From Typha latifolia (taxonomy: Eukaryota > Streptophyta > Magnoliopsida > Poales > Typhaceae), in contig CM034099.1 in the NCBI GenBank assembly GCA_019914945.1, positions 7,006,001-7,070,000 of the forward strand: 64,000 nucleotides of DNA, read 5' to 3'. The position numbers were made by a program, and so were the translations under genes. The notes beneath the pieces were generated by a model. That model was not told the origin of the DNA and did not search any database. It saw nothing but the letters and a program-made list of their open reading frames with translations. This document shows positions 1-12,155 of the stretch, piece after piece (position 1 is the stretch's first letter; every line of letters starts with the position of its first letter).

Positions 1-950
1 TATTGGGCTTGTACATTTAAGCTATTTTTTTGTGAACAAAAAATTATAAGCAGGAAGTTTCTCAAGAAAAAGAATTAGCTTTTTGCATACTGATTGACAT
101 CATCTACATGAATCTTTGTCCTTATGTTTGTTTGCATCCAATGGAAGTTGGGTATAGTGTTGTAGAAACTTATATGTATGTGGATCTCCCAGAATCTGAT
201 AAGCTGATATGCAACTTAGGAGATTTGCCTGAACCTTGAATCTTCCATCTTTTGTTAATTCAAGTCTACTGTGTTTAGATTTCCAGCTTGCAACTTGGAT
301 TGCAAGGAAGCATAGGCAGCTTGATAGGCAGATTTCTGTCATCGAGTATTATGGATGTGCCATTGGATCTTGTGTGGACTGCAAGTATATTGTCTCTGAC
401 GAGCCCTTAAGCTCCATTGAAATGAAATATATAGCTTCTGAAGCACATTAAATGCTATTAACATAATACTATATCACTCCATGTTCTGACTTGTAAAGGA
501 ACATCGGTTGATGAAGGATAAACCAAGGTACACATATAAGGTTCTATACAAATTTAATATTGGAAAGGAAACCTACTTTTGTTTCTTTTTCACCAGGACA
601 AGGCAGTTTTGAACATTCAAGTGCTATTATATTGTACATTATAGCAAAGGTGGTCATGAATAGATTACTAGCATGGACAACTTAAAGGGATATTTTAGTA
701 TTTAAAGAAAATCCAAGATGCAAACTACCCAGCTATTTTTCTACTGACCTTCCATGACTTGGTTTTCATTATTTATCATACTATTTCTTCATTTATTTCC
801 AATATTGAGCATTAACTGAGCACAAAATGTTGGGTTGAAATGCTTTCTTATTCTTGTTGCTTCTTGTCCTTGCTTTTAGTTTTCATTATTGAGTATGAGG
901 AATCCACCATGAGCCGGACATGCTTAACTGTATTCTCTACTCTTTTGTAG
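1..950. other. Upstream part of the HMG-CoA lyase gene or its flank
   Basis: AT-rich sequence. A stretch at 281-376 is open (LATWIARKHRQLDRQ and onward) and ends at an AA/GTATAT donor-like site, so it could be a leader exon of the HMG-CoA lyase gene. It does not clearly match the known plant N-terminus. A pyrimidine-rich acceptor at 941-950 precedes the exon at 951. No other gene is visible. Confidence 0.35.
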
Positions 951-3900
951 GGAAGAATATGCATGGAGAAGTTTACCACATATGAAGCACCAAAAAGAGC
1001 CATTTCGGAGTACCTTATCACTTGGCAGGAATCAACAGGTTCTTCCTTATGGCTCATGGTATCTGCAGAACTGTAGCTACAGTTCAAGTTGCAGTGGCAA
1101 AGACATAAGTGATCTAGCAGACAAGGTGGATACGTTTTCTGACCATATTTTTTCATGATTTTAATATATAATCCTGTTGGAGACCTTTTTTTAACATATA
1201 AGTCCTGTTTATGTTTATTAACTTTTCTACACTGTGCTGGGTAATGACAACCTTGTTTGAATTTGTGTAATAAACTGTTTTGAACATTGTTTGAATGGAA
1301 TTCTTGAATCACATTCAAGTCATTTACTGGAAAATGGGCCAGTGTCTAATTTAAATGATGAAAAAATAGATTTGCCTGTAACTAGACAAACTTAAAAGAG
1401 AGCAAAAACATTTTGCAGGAGGGTTTGTCACCAGAAGCCAAGCACCTGCTTACGTCTTTTTTCGCTTTTGTTTCTTAAATTAATTCTCATGTTTCTTTAG
1501 GTACCTACTATCATTCAAGTTATTGACAAATGAGAGATTCATGCGGCACTTGCAGTTCTTAAGGGGCTTGCCAAGGTTCGTAAAGATAGTGGAAGTTGGA
1601 CCGAGAGATGGATTACAAAATGAGAAGAACATTGTACCAACAGCTGTAAAGATTGAGTTAATACGGAAGTTGGTCTCTTCTGGATTGCCCGTTGTTGAGG
1701 CAACAAGTTTTGTCTCTCCAAAATGGGTACCCCAGGTATTATCCTTTCTTTAAATTTCTTGTTCTGATAACAAAGTGCTTACAATGTTAATCTACTTTGG
1801 CACTTATCTATGCCTTTCGTGAGCTTACGAGGATCTAGCTACTGTTATTTGTGTAATGATAGTTGTTTTTCATCGTAGAACTTGGGCAGTGCTTGTATAA
1901 TGCATTAATGCAAATAAAAGTTGGGTAAGGTGATTCAATCACAATGGGTTCATTAAAGGACAACAAGTGTATCTCATATCAAAGTTGATTAAGAGTACAC
2001 AAATCCTGAAAGCTAATGTTTAAAAGCAGCAGAAAGATTAAGGAGTAAATCAAATTTGTTTGCTGAGAGGGATTAGGATATGAAAGAACCTAGATTGCAG
2101 CAGCTGGTACTTGGTAGTTGGTACTGTGGGCCAGCATAGAAGTCTTGAGTATATTTTAGGTTTAGTTCTCACTTGGTTTGTGTTTAATTATTTTATGTGT
2201 AAATAATAAACTTGAGCTCGTTCCCTTGTAATATTTTGTCACATTCCCTGCATCATGATGAGCCTATATAGATCACACTCTGATTATAACCTTATTTTGA
2301 GTTGCTTTACAAGTGTTCTTGTTTTTGTGAAATTATAGCTAGCTGACGCAAAGGATGTCATGGAAGCAATTCGCAATATAGAGGGCGTAAAATTTCCTGT
2401 TTTAACCCCTAATCTCAAAGTGAGTTTAACTTTTTTTAAAATTCTCATCTACATCCTTCTTCAAATGATTTAATTATACAAGCACTATCTACCCCATCAT
2501 GTTCTTCAGGGATTTGATGCAGCTGTTGCAGCTGGTGCAAAGGAAGTTGCAGTATTTGCATCAGCTTCAGAATCCTTTTCCAAGTCAAACATAAATTGCA
2601 GCATTACTGAGAGCTTTGCACGTTATCGTGATGTTGCGCTTGCTGCTAAAAAAGTTTCAATTCCTATCCGTGGGTAAGTTTCTTGAGTAATTTTAGCCAA
2701 ACTATTGTGTCCGCTGAATTTAACTGAATATTGGATGTTGTAATGAAAAATGTGGGTACCTTTAACTTCATTGACACAAAGATTGACTGTGCTTCAATTG
2801 AATAAAATACTTCTTTTCATGGATTGCCATGCCCATCAATATGGTCGGTGAGGATCGATATGTATCGTGCCAATAAAGTATCGACATTGATACAGGGGAG
2901 TATCTCAACACTCCCTCGTGGCTACTCATACCAATGTATGCCTCTAGAAATTGAGCAAATTTTACTTTAAATAAATATAATTTGGGGTTTCTTTTATCCC
3001 TTTTGATATTTCTTTTTTTTTATTGTAGTATAGATTATACTTTAAAGTTTAGAAATCAAAGAGAAATTTTGATTTCCCTAAGTTATTTGCCCCAATTTGG
3101 AAGATCCAGGAAAAGTTAAAAAATTACAAGACTAGAATCTAATTGCATATGTTACACTAATATCTAGTTTTAAAAAACTTTACATTAGCCCTTAAATTCT
3201 ATTTCAAGATTCTTGAAAGATTAAATTTTCTTTTTGATATATCAAAACTATTTAGTGCGCCGACAACACACCAGCTCAGCACAATATGTACCAAATATAC
3301 GTATTGTGCGAGTTAAGATCGATATGGCTCATGTCTTAGGCACAACAATCCTTGTTTAGCTGGTTGTTTATGTTAATTATTGTTAGTTAGTTGGAGCTAC
3401 TCATTAAATATCATGTATTTCTGCTACAGTAATGAGAATTTCTAGTTTCCACATCCTACATCCTTTTGTCATATGCATTAGCCTTCAGACATGTTCATTG
3501 CATGTGGTTCTGCAGAGGCCAAAACTAATTGCAGAAAGAAGGGTATTTAATGAAAATAAAAGGAGAATGCGAAGAGTTTGGATGAGAAGGATGAGTTTTA
3601 CTTACTTAGTGCTGTCTTGGAAGAATGTGAAGATGTTAGGAGGTGATTCAAAGGGTAATATTTTTTTCTTATCATTATAAGGTTAAAGTTCATCTGATCA
3701 GAGCCAGGTCTGTTTTGCAACCTACATGAAGAAGCTGTGGATGAAGTCTTGCAGATGAAAGCCATATGGCTGAAACCATTACTGATCAGTCTTTTATTTG
3801 TATGATTTCTGTGAAGATGTGCTTATGCTAGACCTTCGGTTTCAGAATAGGCTGATAGATGCACATTTAACAAGAATAGATCTCCTGTTATTACATTCTA

Positions 3901-6900
3901 TCACGTTGTCCTCCCTCATAAATCTACTGAAGCTAAAAGGTACCTGTTTTCTTCAAGCTAAATAGCTACTCTGGATGAAAAAGAGGGACTAAATTTAACT
4001 TCTGTGCTGGTTGCAAAAAAAGGGAAATGATAGCATTTATTTAGTAGAGATCTTGTCCAAGACAGAGCAAAAGGACGAGTTGGACATTGTAAAATAGAGT
4101 CCACACAAATCAATAGTAAGAATTGAGTTATTTTGGGATGCTGAATAGAGAAGATTCATAGAGGAGAAGAATCATATGGCTGAAAACTCTTAGGATCCTG
4201 AAGTCTGCAAAAGAGGGTTAAAGCAAATCAGTAACAAAATGCTCTTACAAAGTATGGAAGAAAAGCATTAAGAATTGAGTTGCAATAAGAGAATAATTAC
4301 ATAAAAGTAGATACTCCATCACACCAAGTGGTACTCCTTGAATGGCTGAGAGCTTACAACTTCCTCATTCAGATGAACCATTTCCAAGTAGTGCTTGGTG
4401 AATTGATCAATGGCTGCTTTCTGCCAAGCGTACAGAAGGGGAAAAAGAAACACAAAAGAGAACAATATGGTAATTGAACTGACATGAGGTCATGATATAC
4501 AGCAAATTATTGATGTAAGATGACATGTTGTCAGAATTACTTATTTATTGCTGGAAGGGTCACGGTAGAAGGAGCTGAAAGTGAAATAATTAACCCTTCC
4601 TTGAGAAGCTTCTTCTCTAACATTCAACTGACTATGGTCACCAAGGTGCATAACAACATAGATATCTTAGTCCCTTAGCAATCTTTTCTTAGGAGACACT
4701 GACAGTAATGAAACAAACCATACCTAGTGCACACTGCATCCTCACTGAAATGTAAACATGGGCTGGAGGAAGCAATAATCATGCAATTCTATGCCTTCAG
4801 GAATGTCACACTGAACTCTTCCAGTATGTTAGCATTTGGGTGGATGAAAGGAAAGAAAACCAGTACTTTATTTTGTTTTCTGGCAAAAGCTTCTGTGAAA
4901 TCATCTTTTGTGGTAATTTTAAGATGAGCATTGTGCATTGGAGTCTGGGAGAAATTACATAATACTTACTGGGGTTCAACCTGTTGAACATAATTTATTT
5001 GTCTTGGGTTGTATGCAATTTTTTATCTTGTAATATGTGAGAATATTTAATGCTGAATATTTTAAGTTTTTTAATAACTGGTGTTCATATATTAACTTCA
5101 TAGTTAAGATCCTTATTACATGGAATTAGTTTGATAATGAGAATTCTTGCACACATTGATATGAAATAATCGTCAATCAACTCTTACAGGTATGTATCAT
5201 GTGTTGTTGGATGCCCTGTAGAAGGGCCAGTGTCTCCTTCAAATGTGGCATTTGTAGCAAAAGAGCTCTATGAGATGGGATGCTCTGAAATTTCACTTGG
5301 TGATACTATTGGGGTCGGTACTCCAGGTAAAGTTAAATCAATTTCTAATGTTCTCATGTTCTCTTTTACATATATGTTCTTGCATTGTTTGAAGAACTCC
5401 ATTTAGAGTAAATTACTTTGTTCTTTCTTATATGAGAAACAAGGACAAACCTGTTTAAAAGATGTGACATTTGTTAAACCAGAGCATTGCTTTTGACTTT
5501 GCATTCTTTATCCAATAAATATGAAAGACGATAATATTTGTTGAAAAGAAGTTGCTTTTGATTTTACATTCATTATCCAGAAATTAGTTTAGAAACATAT
5601 CTCGGCTATATCTATCTTCATTTATTAGAAGTATTGCAGTCTCGCACTGTTATCATATGCTTTTTTGCATATATATCCTTCAAAAATCTCTTATTTACTT
5701 GTATGCACTTCTAAAGTTGATATTTGCATGTATATCTCTCAAACATACAGTTTTTGCATATATACTGTTTAAAATTCTTTGTTTTTGGTTGAATATCCCT
5801 TGGAGTTAACAAATCGTTAAAATTTAAACAATTTAAATGTAAAAGGATAAAAATATCCTTTTTCTATTTTTCAAGTATTTCTCTTACTTAAGGATATTTT
5901 GTTTTCTTATTAAATCTTTAAACTTAACTTAAAAAATAACCATAAAGGTATCTATGCAATATCATATGTTTTGAAGGGTATACATGTAAATCAACTTTTC
6001 ATACAAGTAGTAAGAGATTTTTAACAGTATACACATAAAAAATCCCTATTATATTACAAAGTAACTTGCTTATCGCCTTATCTGTCAGCAATCGTAACAA
6101 CATGCATTTTTCAGAATCACAACCATGAGTACCTCTATGCCTGGTGACTAGTGAGTAATATGCGAGTTCAGTTTAGAACTTTGGTATTAGCACATTTATT
6201 TTTAAATTTCCAACCACAACTTGTTGTATTGCTTAGAATAACCTTAAATTACATGTTATACCCTTTTTCCCTCCAAATAACCTCTTCCACTATTTTATTA
6301 TCCATTGAACCTTGTGAATCCTGTTGTCTAGCTAAGATGAATTCGGACAGTTGAAGAATAGTTAGTCATGGTGTCAAAGGATAGTTGAATAATGGCATTG
6401 GAAAAACTATTGTGGAACTCATCATTGAAGACCAAAATTTTTGCTATTGCCATCACTGAACTGTATAGGTTTTCAGTTTCACTTTTAAAGCTTCTGAAAC
6501 ATAATGACTTCATCCTCCGTCCAAGTTCTATATATATATGGTATAGTGCAAATGATTGAGTAGAAGCAAATATGCTGCTTCTTCTTTATTAAGGTCTTGA
6601 AAGAAATCTGCATTTCTGGGTTCAATCTAGAACCTGATAATTATGTTCACTGTATCTAGTCACAAATGGGCTCCTCCTGGATTGTATGGTCCTGAATTGC
6701 GACCAAGAATGTTCTCTACTCTGCTCACCATTTGCCCTTGTAGCTGTAGTGCAAATCTTTCTACTGAATGATTTTGCTTATGATTGGGAGTTCGACAACA
6801 AATCGTAAAAGTTTGATGACAAATTGATAGGCGATCATAAAAATCTGCCAACTCCTTTGGAGCTTTCTCAGCTGTAAGTTGTACTCTAGCGGACCCCATA

Positions 6901-7621
6901 TTGTTGGAAAGAAGGCTTTGTTTATGATGGCACATCTTAAATTTGCTTGTATTACTGTAGGGCTATAGTCTTTTCACCTAAGAAGCTAATTGAATTGAAT
7001 ATCTACTGTTTGCATTTTTGTTTGAGCTTTTTGACTAAATTACAGAACAGAATAAAAGGTATAATGGACTGCTAGGTAATCCAGCAATGTGCAATTTAAT
7101 GGAAGTTGCATATATATATATCATCTGTTATGGCCACTATCATATTGATTATCCTTCCTCTTTATGTGATTCAGGCACTGTCATTCCAATGCTTCAAGCT
7201 GTTATATCTGTTGTTCCTGTGGAGAAACTTGCAGTCCATTTTCACGATACTTACGGGCAATCTCTTTCAAATATTTTAGTCTCCCTTCAAGTAACCTACA
7301 TCAGGAAGACCTTTAACCAAAACTTTACTTGTTCAAATAACTGAATCTGATTATTTATCTCATTTTTCACAGATGGGGATAAATACTGTGGACTCATCGG
7401 TTGCAGGGCTTGGTGGGTGCCCCTATGCTAAGGGCGCTTCAGGAAATGTGGCAACTGAGGATGTTGTCTATATGCTAAATGGACTAGGCATAAGGACTAA
7501 TGTTGATATTGGCAAGCTTATGGCAGCTGGAGACTTCATCTGCAAGCATATGGGGCGCCAATCTGGGTCTAAAGCTGCGATAGCTTTAAGCAGGATTACT
7601 GCAAATGCATCTAAGCTCTGA
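951..7621 (+). CDS. HMGCL: 3-hydroxy-3-methylglutaryl-CoA lyase, mitochondrial (5' end unresolved)
   Basis: Cleaves HMG-CoA to acetyl-CoA and acetoacetate, the last step of leucine breakdown, in mitochondria. Confident exons are 1501-1735, 2339-2419, 2510-2673, 5190-5326, 7175-7290 and 7373-7621; all have GT-AG borders and compatible phases. The first opens with the TIM-barrel start [17 protein letters not shown], the middle exons carry [18 protein letters not shown] and [12 protein letters not shown], and the last holds the family signature [10 protein letters not shown] with the catalytic Cys. Exon 951-1125 reads [20 protein letters not shown], resembling the N-terminal leader of plant homologues. 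Its join to 1501 is not resolved: phases disagree unless a small exon at about 1421-1455 is used, and that leaves a 45-base intron. The initiator ATG was not identified. Introns 4 and 5 (2.5 and 1.8 kb) contain repeats. Family assignment is very safe; gene start is not. Confidence 0.93.
2821..3351. repeat. Dispersed element with imperfect terminal inverted repeats, in HMGCL intron
   Basis: The left end reads GGATTGCCATGCCCA and the reverse complement of the right end reads GGATTGTTGTGCCTA, an imperfect inverted repeat. The interior matches 49596-50102 in the same orientation, including a shared block around 3040-3240 with phrases such as AGTTATTTGCCCC and GCATATGTTACACTAATAT. No clear target-site duplication is visible. 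It has no coding capacity and is probably a non-autonomous element. Confidence 0.6.
5661..6042. repeat. Fold-back (MITE-like) element in HMGCL intron
   Basis: About 100 bp at 5661-5770 pairs with the reverse complement of 5944-6042. Both arms read in turn TTTTTT, an AT stretch, AAAATCTCTTA, ACTTGTATG, AAAGTTGAT and CATGTATA. The central part is AT-rich and non-coding. The long imperfect inverted arms in about 380 bp are typical of fold-back transposons or MITEs. No target-site duplication could be fixed. Confidence 0.6.
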
Positions 7622-8572
7622 GGCAAGACAACAAAAAAAGTTGACTTGCTAAATTGGACCCTTTACCGTGTACAGAAGGTGGAGTACTCGATGGGCATTA
7701 AAAGGTTCTCATTAGTGCTCAGTTTCCACAGCTTCTCACAGGCATTTTGCCTTCTAAAGTGTTATGTATTCAAATAAGCTAAAAAACAGTGCTCTGTATG
7801 TATAAATAATGTTTAAAGCCAGTTACCTTAAAAGGATCACATGCATTAATCTGTTATTATAGTTACTTGGCAAAGCTGAAGATAAAGCTGGATATGGTAT
7901 GAAACACTGATCAGATTGATGAAACCCCCATACTATGAATACTATTCTGATCCTCACATTGATTATTTCTATCTTCCCTAAAGATTTGATGGTACTTGTG
8001 GGTCCTGTTGCTATAGTACCTAGTGGTGAATGTGCTCATTTCCTTTTGTACATTGATTAAAGTACATGGATCCCCGATCTGAATGCTGATATGATCGATA
8101 AGTATTATATTTTTAGGTATATGATTTCGACCTTAAAACTGATACTTAGAACCTTGATTTTATACAAAGGGATTGCTCTTGTCAAGCCCATTAGCTTATC
8201 ACCCAATACTATGTCGATCTGAATCTAAATACCGATATTGCCAGAATACAAAATTTAAAATTTTTAATACAACATTAGTACCTGAGCACTGTCACAATTT
8301 CTATTTGGAACACCATTCCTGATTCCTGGATATCCCCAGCCAAGCTCACTGAACTTAGTTCACCAATTAGCTCAAACCAGACATGGGCTAAAGTTATCAA
8401 GGAGGTTACTTCTGTTCATTTACACCAACCACAGAGTGCAGCAAAAGATAGGGGTACTTCTGTAATTTTAGGCTCCTCCAAAAACTCTCCTTAAAGCTTA
8501 AACCCTACCCCCTCCCACACCCAGTCGCTTCCTGTGTGATCCCCCCCCACCAATAATAACGCTCTAACTCTC
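7622..8572. other. Intergenic: HMGCL 3' region and CPN10 promoter
   Basis: The first ~200 bases are probably the 3' UTR of the HMG-CoA lyase gene. The rest is AT-rich. Close to the CPN10 start it holds a TGGGCT motif at 8384-8389, a telo-box at 8500-8507 and a C-rich leader. No gene is seen. Confidence 0.6.
8500..8507 (+). promoter_or_regulatory. Telo-box upstream of CPN10
   Basis: AAACCCTA lies 66 bases before the CPN10 start codon. Telo-boxes often occur near the transcription start of plant housekeeping genes, and a site II-like TGGGCT sits at 8384-8389. This pair is common in nuclear genes for mitochondrial proteins. The motif is seen; its function here is inferred. Confidence 0.5.
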
Positions 8573-10762
8573 ATGGCGAAGCGTCTGATTCCTCTCTTGA
8601 ACAGAGTTCTGGTGGAGAAAATAGTTCCTCCCTCGAAAACCAATACTGGGATCTTGCTCCCGGAGAAGACCACTAAGGTTTGGTTAGCCAAAGATTGCTC
8701 TTTTCCTTCTTAATTGTGGTCTCAGATAGTTAAATGTAGTTCAAATTTCGATTGGGTTTTGGAATTGGTTGTTGTTGGGGGTGATGATGGTGATGGTAAC
8801 TCTCTGCATTTAGACTTGGTGGGTTGTCGTTAATTGGTTGCATTTTGAGCTTCTTGGTTTTATTGCTAGAGAAGTGACGGCGTGAGGGGAAGAGGAGAAT
8901 TGCTAGGGTTTTGTACAGAAGACAATTTTGGATTGTCAACAATTGCCTATGAAGCATGGATATGGATACAAGATATTTATACGAACGATACAGATACGTT
9001 GATATGGCAACTTTTGAAAAATAAGGATATAATACTCTTAGTTACGTAGTTTGTATATGTATATATTTATGTCTACGCATATATGTTAGTGAACTTATGT
9101 ACTGCATTTTCTTAATTGAGGAATTATATATTTATATAAGGAGACATCTAATTTATTTTAAAAGAACTATAATTCATAACAAACTTCCAGCATATTATTT
9201 AGTATAGTACTAACTAAAATGTAGATAAACAAGCGAATTCAATCTATAAATCAAAATAAAATTAACTATTGTAACATGATTTCCTAATATAAATCATAAA
9301 AATAAACAAGTGAACTCAATATTTTCATGAGAAGAAACCATCTAGATGTGATAATCAATAAAAGGTAATAGTTTTCCTCAATTTGACTCATATTGATAGG
9401 ATAATCTCATAAGTGTTCAGAACATTATTTTTTATAAAAATACATCAATGAAGTATTTGGTATATATTTGGAAGTATCCGACGAATACTGTATCTGATAC
9501 AGATATGGTGAGAGTATGAAAGTATCTGTATTTCATAGACAATTGCTGATGGGAAATTTGTCAATAGTCAACATAAAATCAAGCTTTGTAGGTTATCTGC
9601 TATTCCTTTTGGCTTTCGATGGAGAAGACTGATAGTTTTTCACTTTTTTTAATACTTGCATGAGCTTGTGGGTTAAGAAAACTGTGCCTTTTCTGTATCA
9701 TGGTCAGTTTATCACGGTTTTGTTGTTCATTCTTGGACTTTTTTTTTTAATCTTCCACTATGGGACTGTGTTTGCTGAAATGTTTGTTTTGGTTTTGTAA
9801 GTCACTGGATAGAATGGGTAGAGAGATCTTCTCCTTTTGTTTCAAGTGAGATCCTACTGATGTTTCTTTTCTGTAACTATCAAATTTACATTTTCTGTCT
9901 TGTTGCCTCTAGCTAAACTCTGGGAAAGTTGTAGCAGTGGGTGCTGGTGCACGTGATAGAGATGGGAAGCTGATTCCTGTTTCTGTTAGGGAAGGGGATG
10001 TCGTTCTTTTACCTGACTATGGAGGGACTGAAGTAAAACTTGGAGATAAAGAGTATGTTTGATTTCTCTTTAGTTTCCATCCTTCTATTTAACTGTTTAA
10101 GTTCTTTACAATGTGTTCACGTAATTATGCAGACTTATTTGTATTAGTATCTTTGAAATGTTCTACTGTTATTGTTACTAGTAGAGTTAAGGGTTCCTTC
10201 TTTTATCTTCTATGATGAATTGCACTACTTTTTGATATTATAACAAGTATTGTGGTCATCATGAGATTGTGATCCCTCGTTATAAATTTGTAAATTCTAT
10301 AATTCTGTTCTTTACCCCGAGATCTTGGAAAAAAAGAAACATAATTTTAATACACTTGTTTAAAAATTCAAAATAGAGATAAGCATCTGGCCTGTGAGAA
10401 GTATACTTAGTAAGTGTAAGATATAATACATTCATTATTACTTGAAGGATTATATTGGTTGTCTTATTGTTGAATGTGAATAGGGCAACTTGAAGTAATG
10501 CCAAATCCTATCTAATTTGGATCTTGGCAAAAATTTTCTGGATTATGATTAATATCCTTGTCTTGTGTTGGACAGTGATTTTCTTATGTTTTATTTTATT
10601 TTATTTTTTGTGAGGTGTGGAGATACTTGCTTTTCAGCAGAGCTGCGGTACGCAACAATATTTGTTGATTCTGCATTCTGGTTATAATGTATAAATTATT
10701 TTGATCTTTTCAGGTATCACTTGTTCAGGGATGATGACATATTGGGCACTCTTCATGACTGA
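8573..10762 (+). CDS. CPN10: 10-kDa chaperonin (GroES homologue), mitochondrial
   Basis: Co-chaperonin that caps the Cpn60 chamber in mitochondria. Three exons, 8573-8677, 9913-10052 and 10714-10762, join cleanly to 97 residues, the usual length for plant Cpn10. The protein starts MAKRLIPLLNRVLVEK and has the mobile loop that contacts Cpn60 (PPSKTNTGILLPEK, about residues 19-32). It continues with LNSGKVVAVGAGARD and the GDVVLLPDYGGTEVKLGDKE strand pair, and ends in YHLFRDDDILGTLHD. Like other mitochondrial Cpn10 proteins it has no cleavable presequence. The ATG is the first in the leader and follows a telo-box. Intron 1 (1.2 kb) contains an inserted repeat element. Confidence 0.96.
8947..9538. 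mobile_element. Non-autonomous TIR transposon with 8-bp target duplication
   Basis: The 592-bp element in CPN10 intron 1 begins CTATGAAGCATGG and ends TTTCATAG, giving a perfect 7-bp inverted end (CTATGAA) followed by imperfect matching of GATAC-rich sequence. It is flanked on both sides by ACAATTGC (8939-8946 and 9539-9546), an exact 8-bp target-site duplication. The interior is AT-rich and non-coding. An 8-bp duplication points to the hAT superfamily; the terminal sequence alone does not prove it. Confidence 0.75.
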
Positions 10763-12155
10763 TAGAAGACATGAAAGAACAGTTTGATCTTTTTGGCTTA
10801 TTCTTCTGTGACTCTTTGGTTGGGTGCCCAACAATGTTTGACTTAATGTTATCAGGCCGATCATGTTATGTTGTGATTTTGCTGTAGAACTGGTTGACCA
10901 AATCCAGACTCGTTGAGAAATATTTATTGTGGTCTGCCCAATCACCAAATCGGTAGGTCAATGTTTTTGTACCAATAGTGGATTCAAATTTCTGGGAGAA
11001 ACATTCCTTTTCACTGTTTGGATTCGCTCTAAGTTGTCCCAAGTGTGATTATCTAAATGCTAAATTTTGCCGACTTTTATGCATTATTATGTTCTGAAAA
11101 GTGTAGTTATAATTCATATGAGTCTGGTTTTTAATCCGAACCTTTTGGTAGCTTCTATGCCGATTTCATTTGAAAGGCTTGAAAGGTTGTCGATACTCGA
11201 TAATAGTTGCATGGCAGTTCTTAACATTTTGCCATCTCACTATCTCAGCTAAAGCCTTCCATTGGAATGCAGTTGACAGAGGGCTGTTCAATGCCTCCTT
11301 CCATTAAATTTGCAAAGACTTGGAAATGCAAGTAATATCATGGAGAGAATTTGCCACGGCTGATCCCCTACATCAGTGTCCTCCTTTGCCAATATCACAT
11401 TCAGGCACTCCCCTTGTGAGACGAATAAAGCTGCTCACTGGCTTGCGGCCCATAGCTGGCGGCTGGCGGGGGTGAATACCCTGTAGGCATATTTTTGTAT
11501 AGGAACTCTCAAGGTGTATAATAGAAATATTATTGATTGTACCTAACTTTTGAGGTAATACATGCCAAAAAAACCTTGGCAATGAGGAGACAAAACTACC
11601 AATCAGTAAGAACCACAATGAATTGTAAAGGATGATTACGGTTAGCTTCCAACAACTGTTAGCTAGTGCTCACGGTTATTACTATATACATCCAACTCAT
11701 CTCAGCCAAACCCAAATCTCCAGTTATTGTTCTCTGATTTGTTACAAACTAAAAGGATTTGAGCATTAGGTTTGACTTCAAATAACTAACCATCTGTAGC
11801 AATTCTTTCTTGGGAGGTATCATATTGCATTTCTTTTCGGACATCACTGGATATTATTGTCTTGAGCGGCCAAAGCTGCCACCAATCAAATGAGTCAAAA
11901 ATGCTATTCTGAATGTAGGGTAAAAAGAGCAAAAAAAATTCTTTTCTTTTTCCAGCTTGCACTAAAGCATAGGATAGGGGATGTACATCAAAACTTTGCA
12001 AAACTTTGGATACTTGCTTAGCAACATGATACAGAACACTAATTCTCACTTGAAACAAAATATTCTTATTGTTAAGTTAGAGAAGAAATAACGTAAGAAA
12101 AATAGCAGAGGGTTTGGAAGTAGTTGCTTATGATGGTGTCCTCAGATCTAGTACA
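10763..12155. other. Intergenic between convergent CPN10 and the 114-aa protein gene
   Basis: Contains the likely 3' UTRs of both convergent genes. The central ~1 kb is AT-rich with no conserved open frame. Several short frames are present, but none shows codon structure or splice sites that would support a gene. Confidence 0.5.

Noticed and set aside
848..1318. 156-codon minus-strand frame near the left edge
   Set aside because: It overlaps the HMG-CoA lyase exon at 951-1125 in antisense and has no recognisable motif.
11373..11618. 81-codon minus-strand frame between CPN10 and the 114-aa gene
   Set aside because: The Pro/Arg-rich part looked gene-like, but no homologue is recognised and no exon partners or start context were found.
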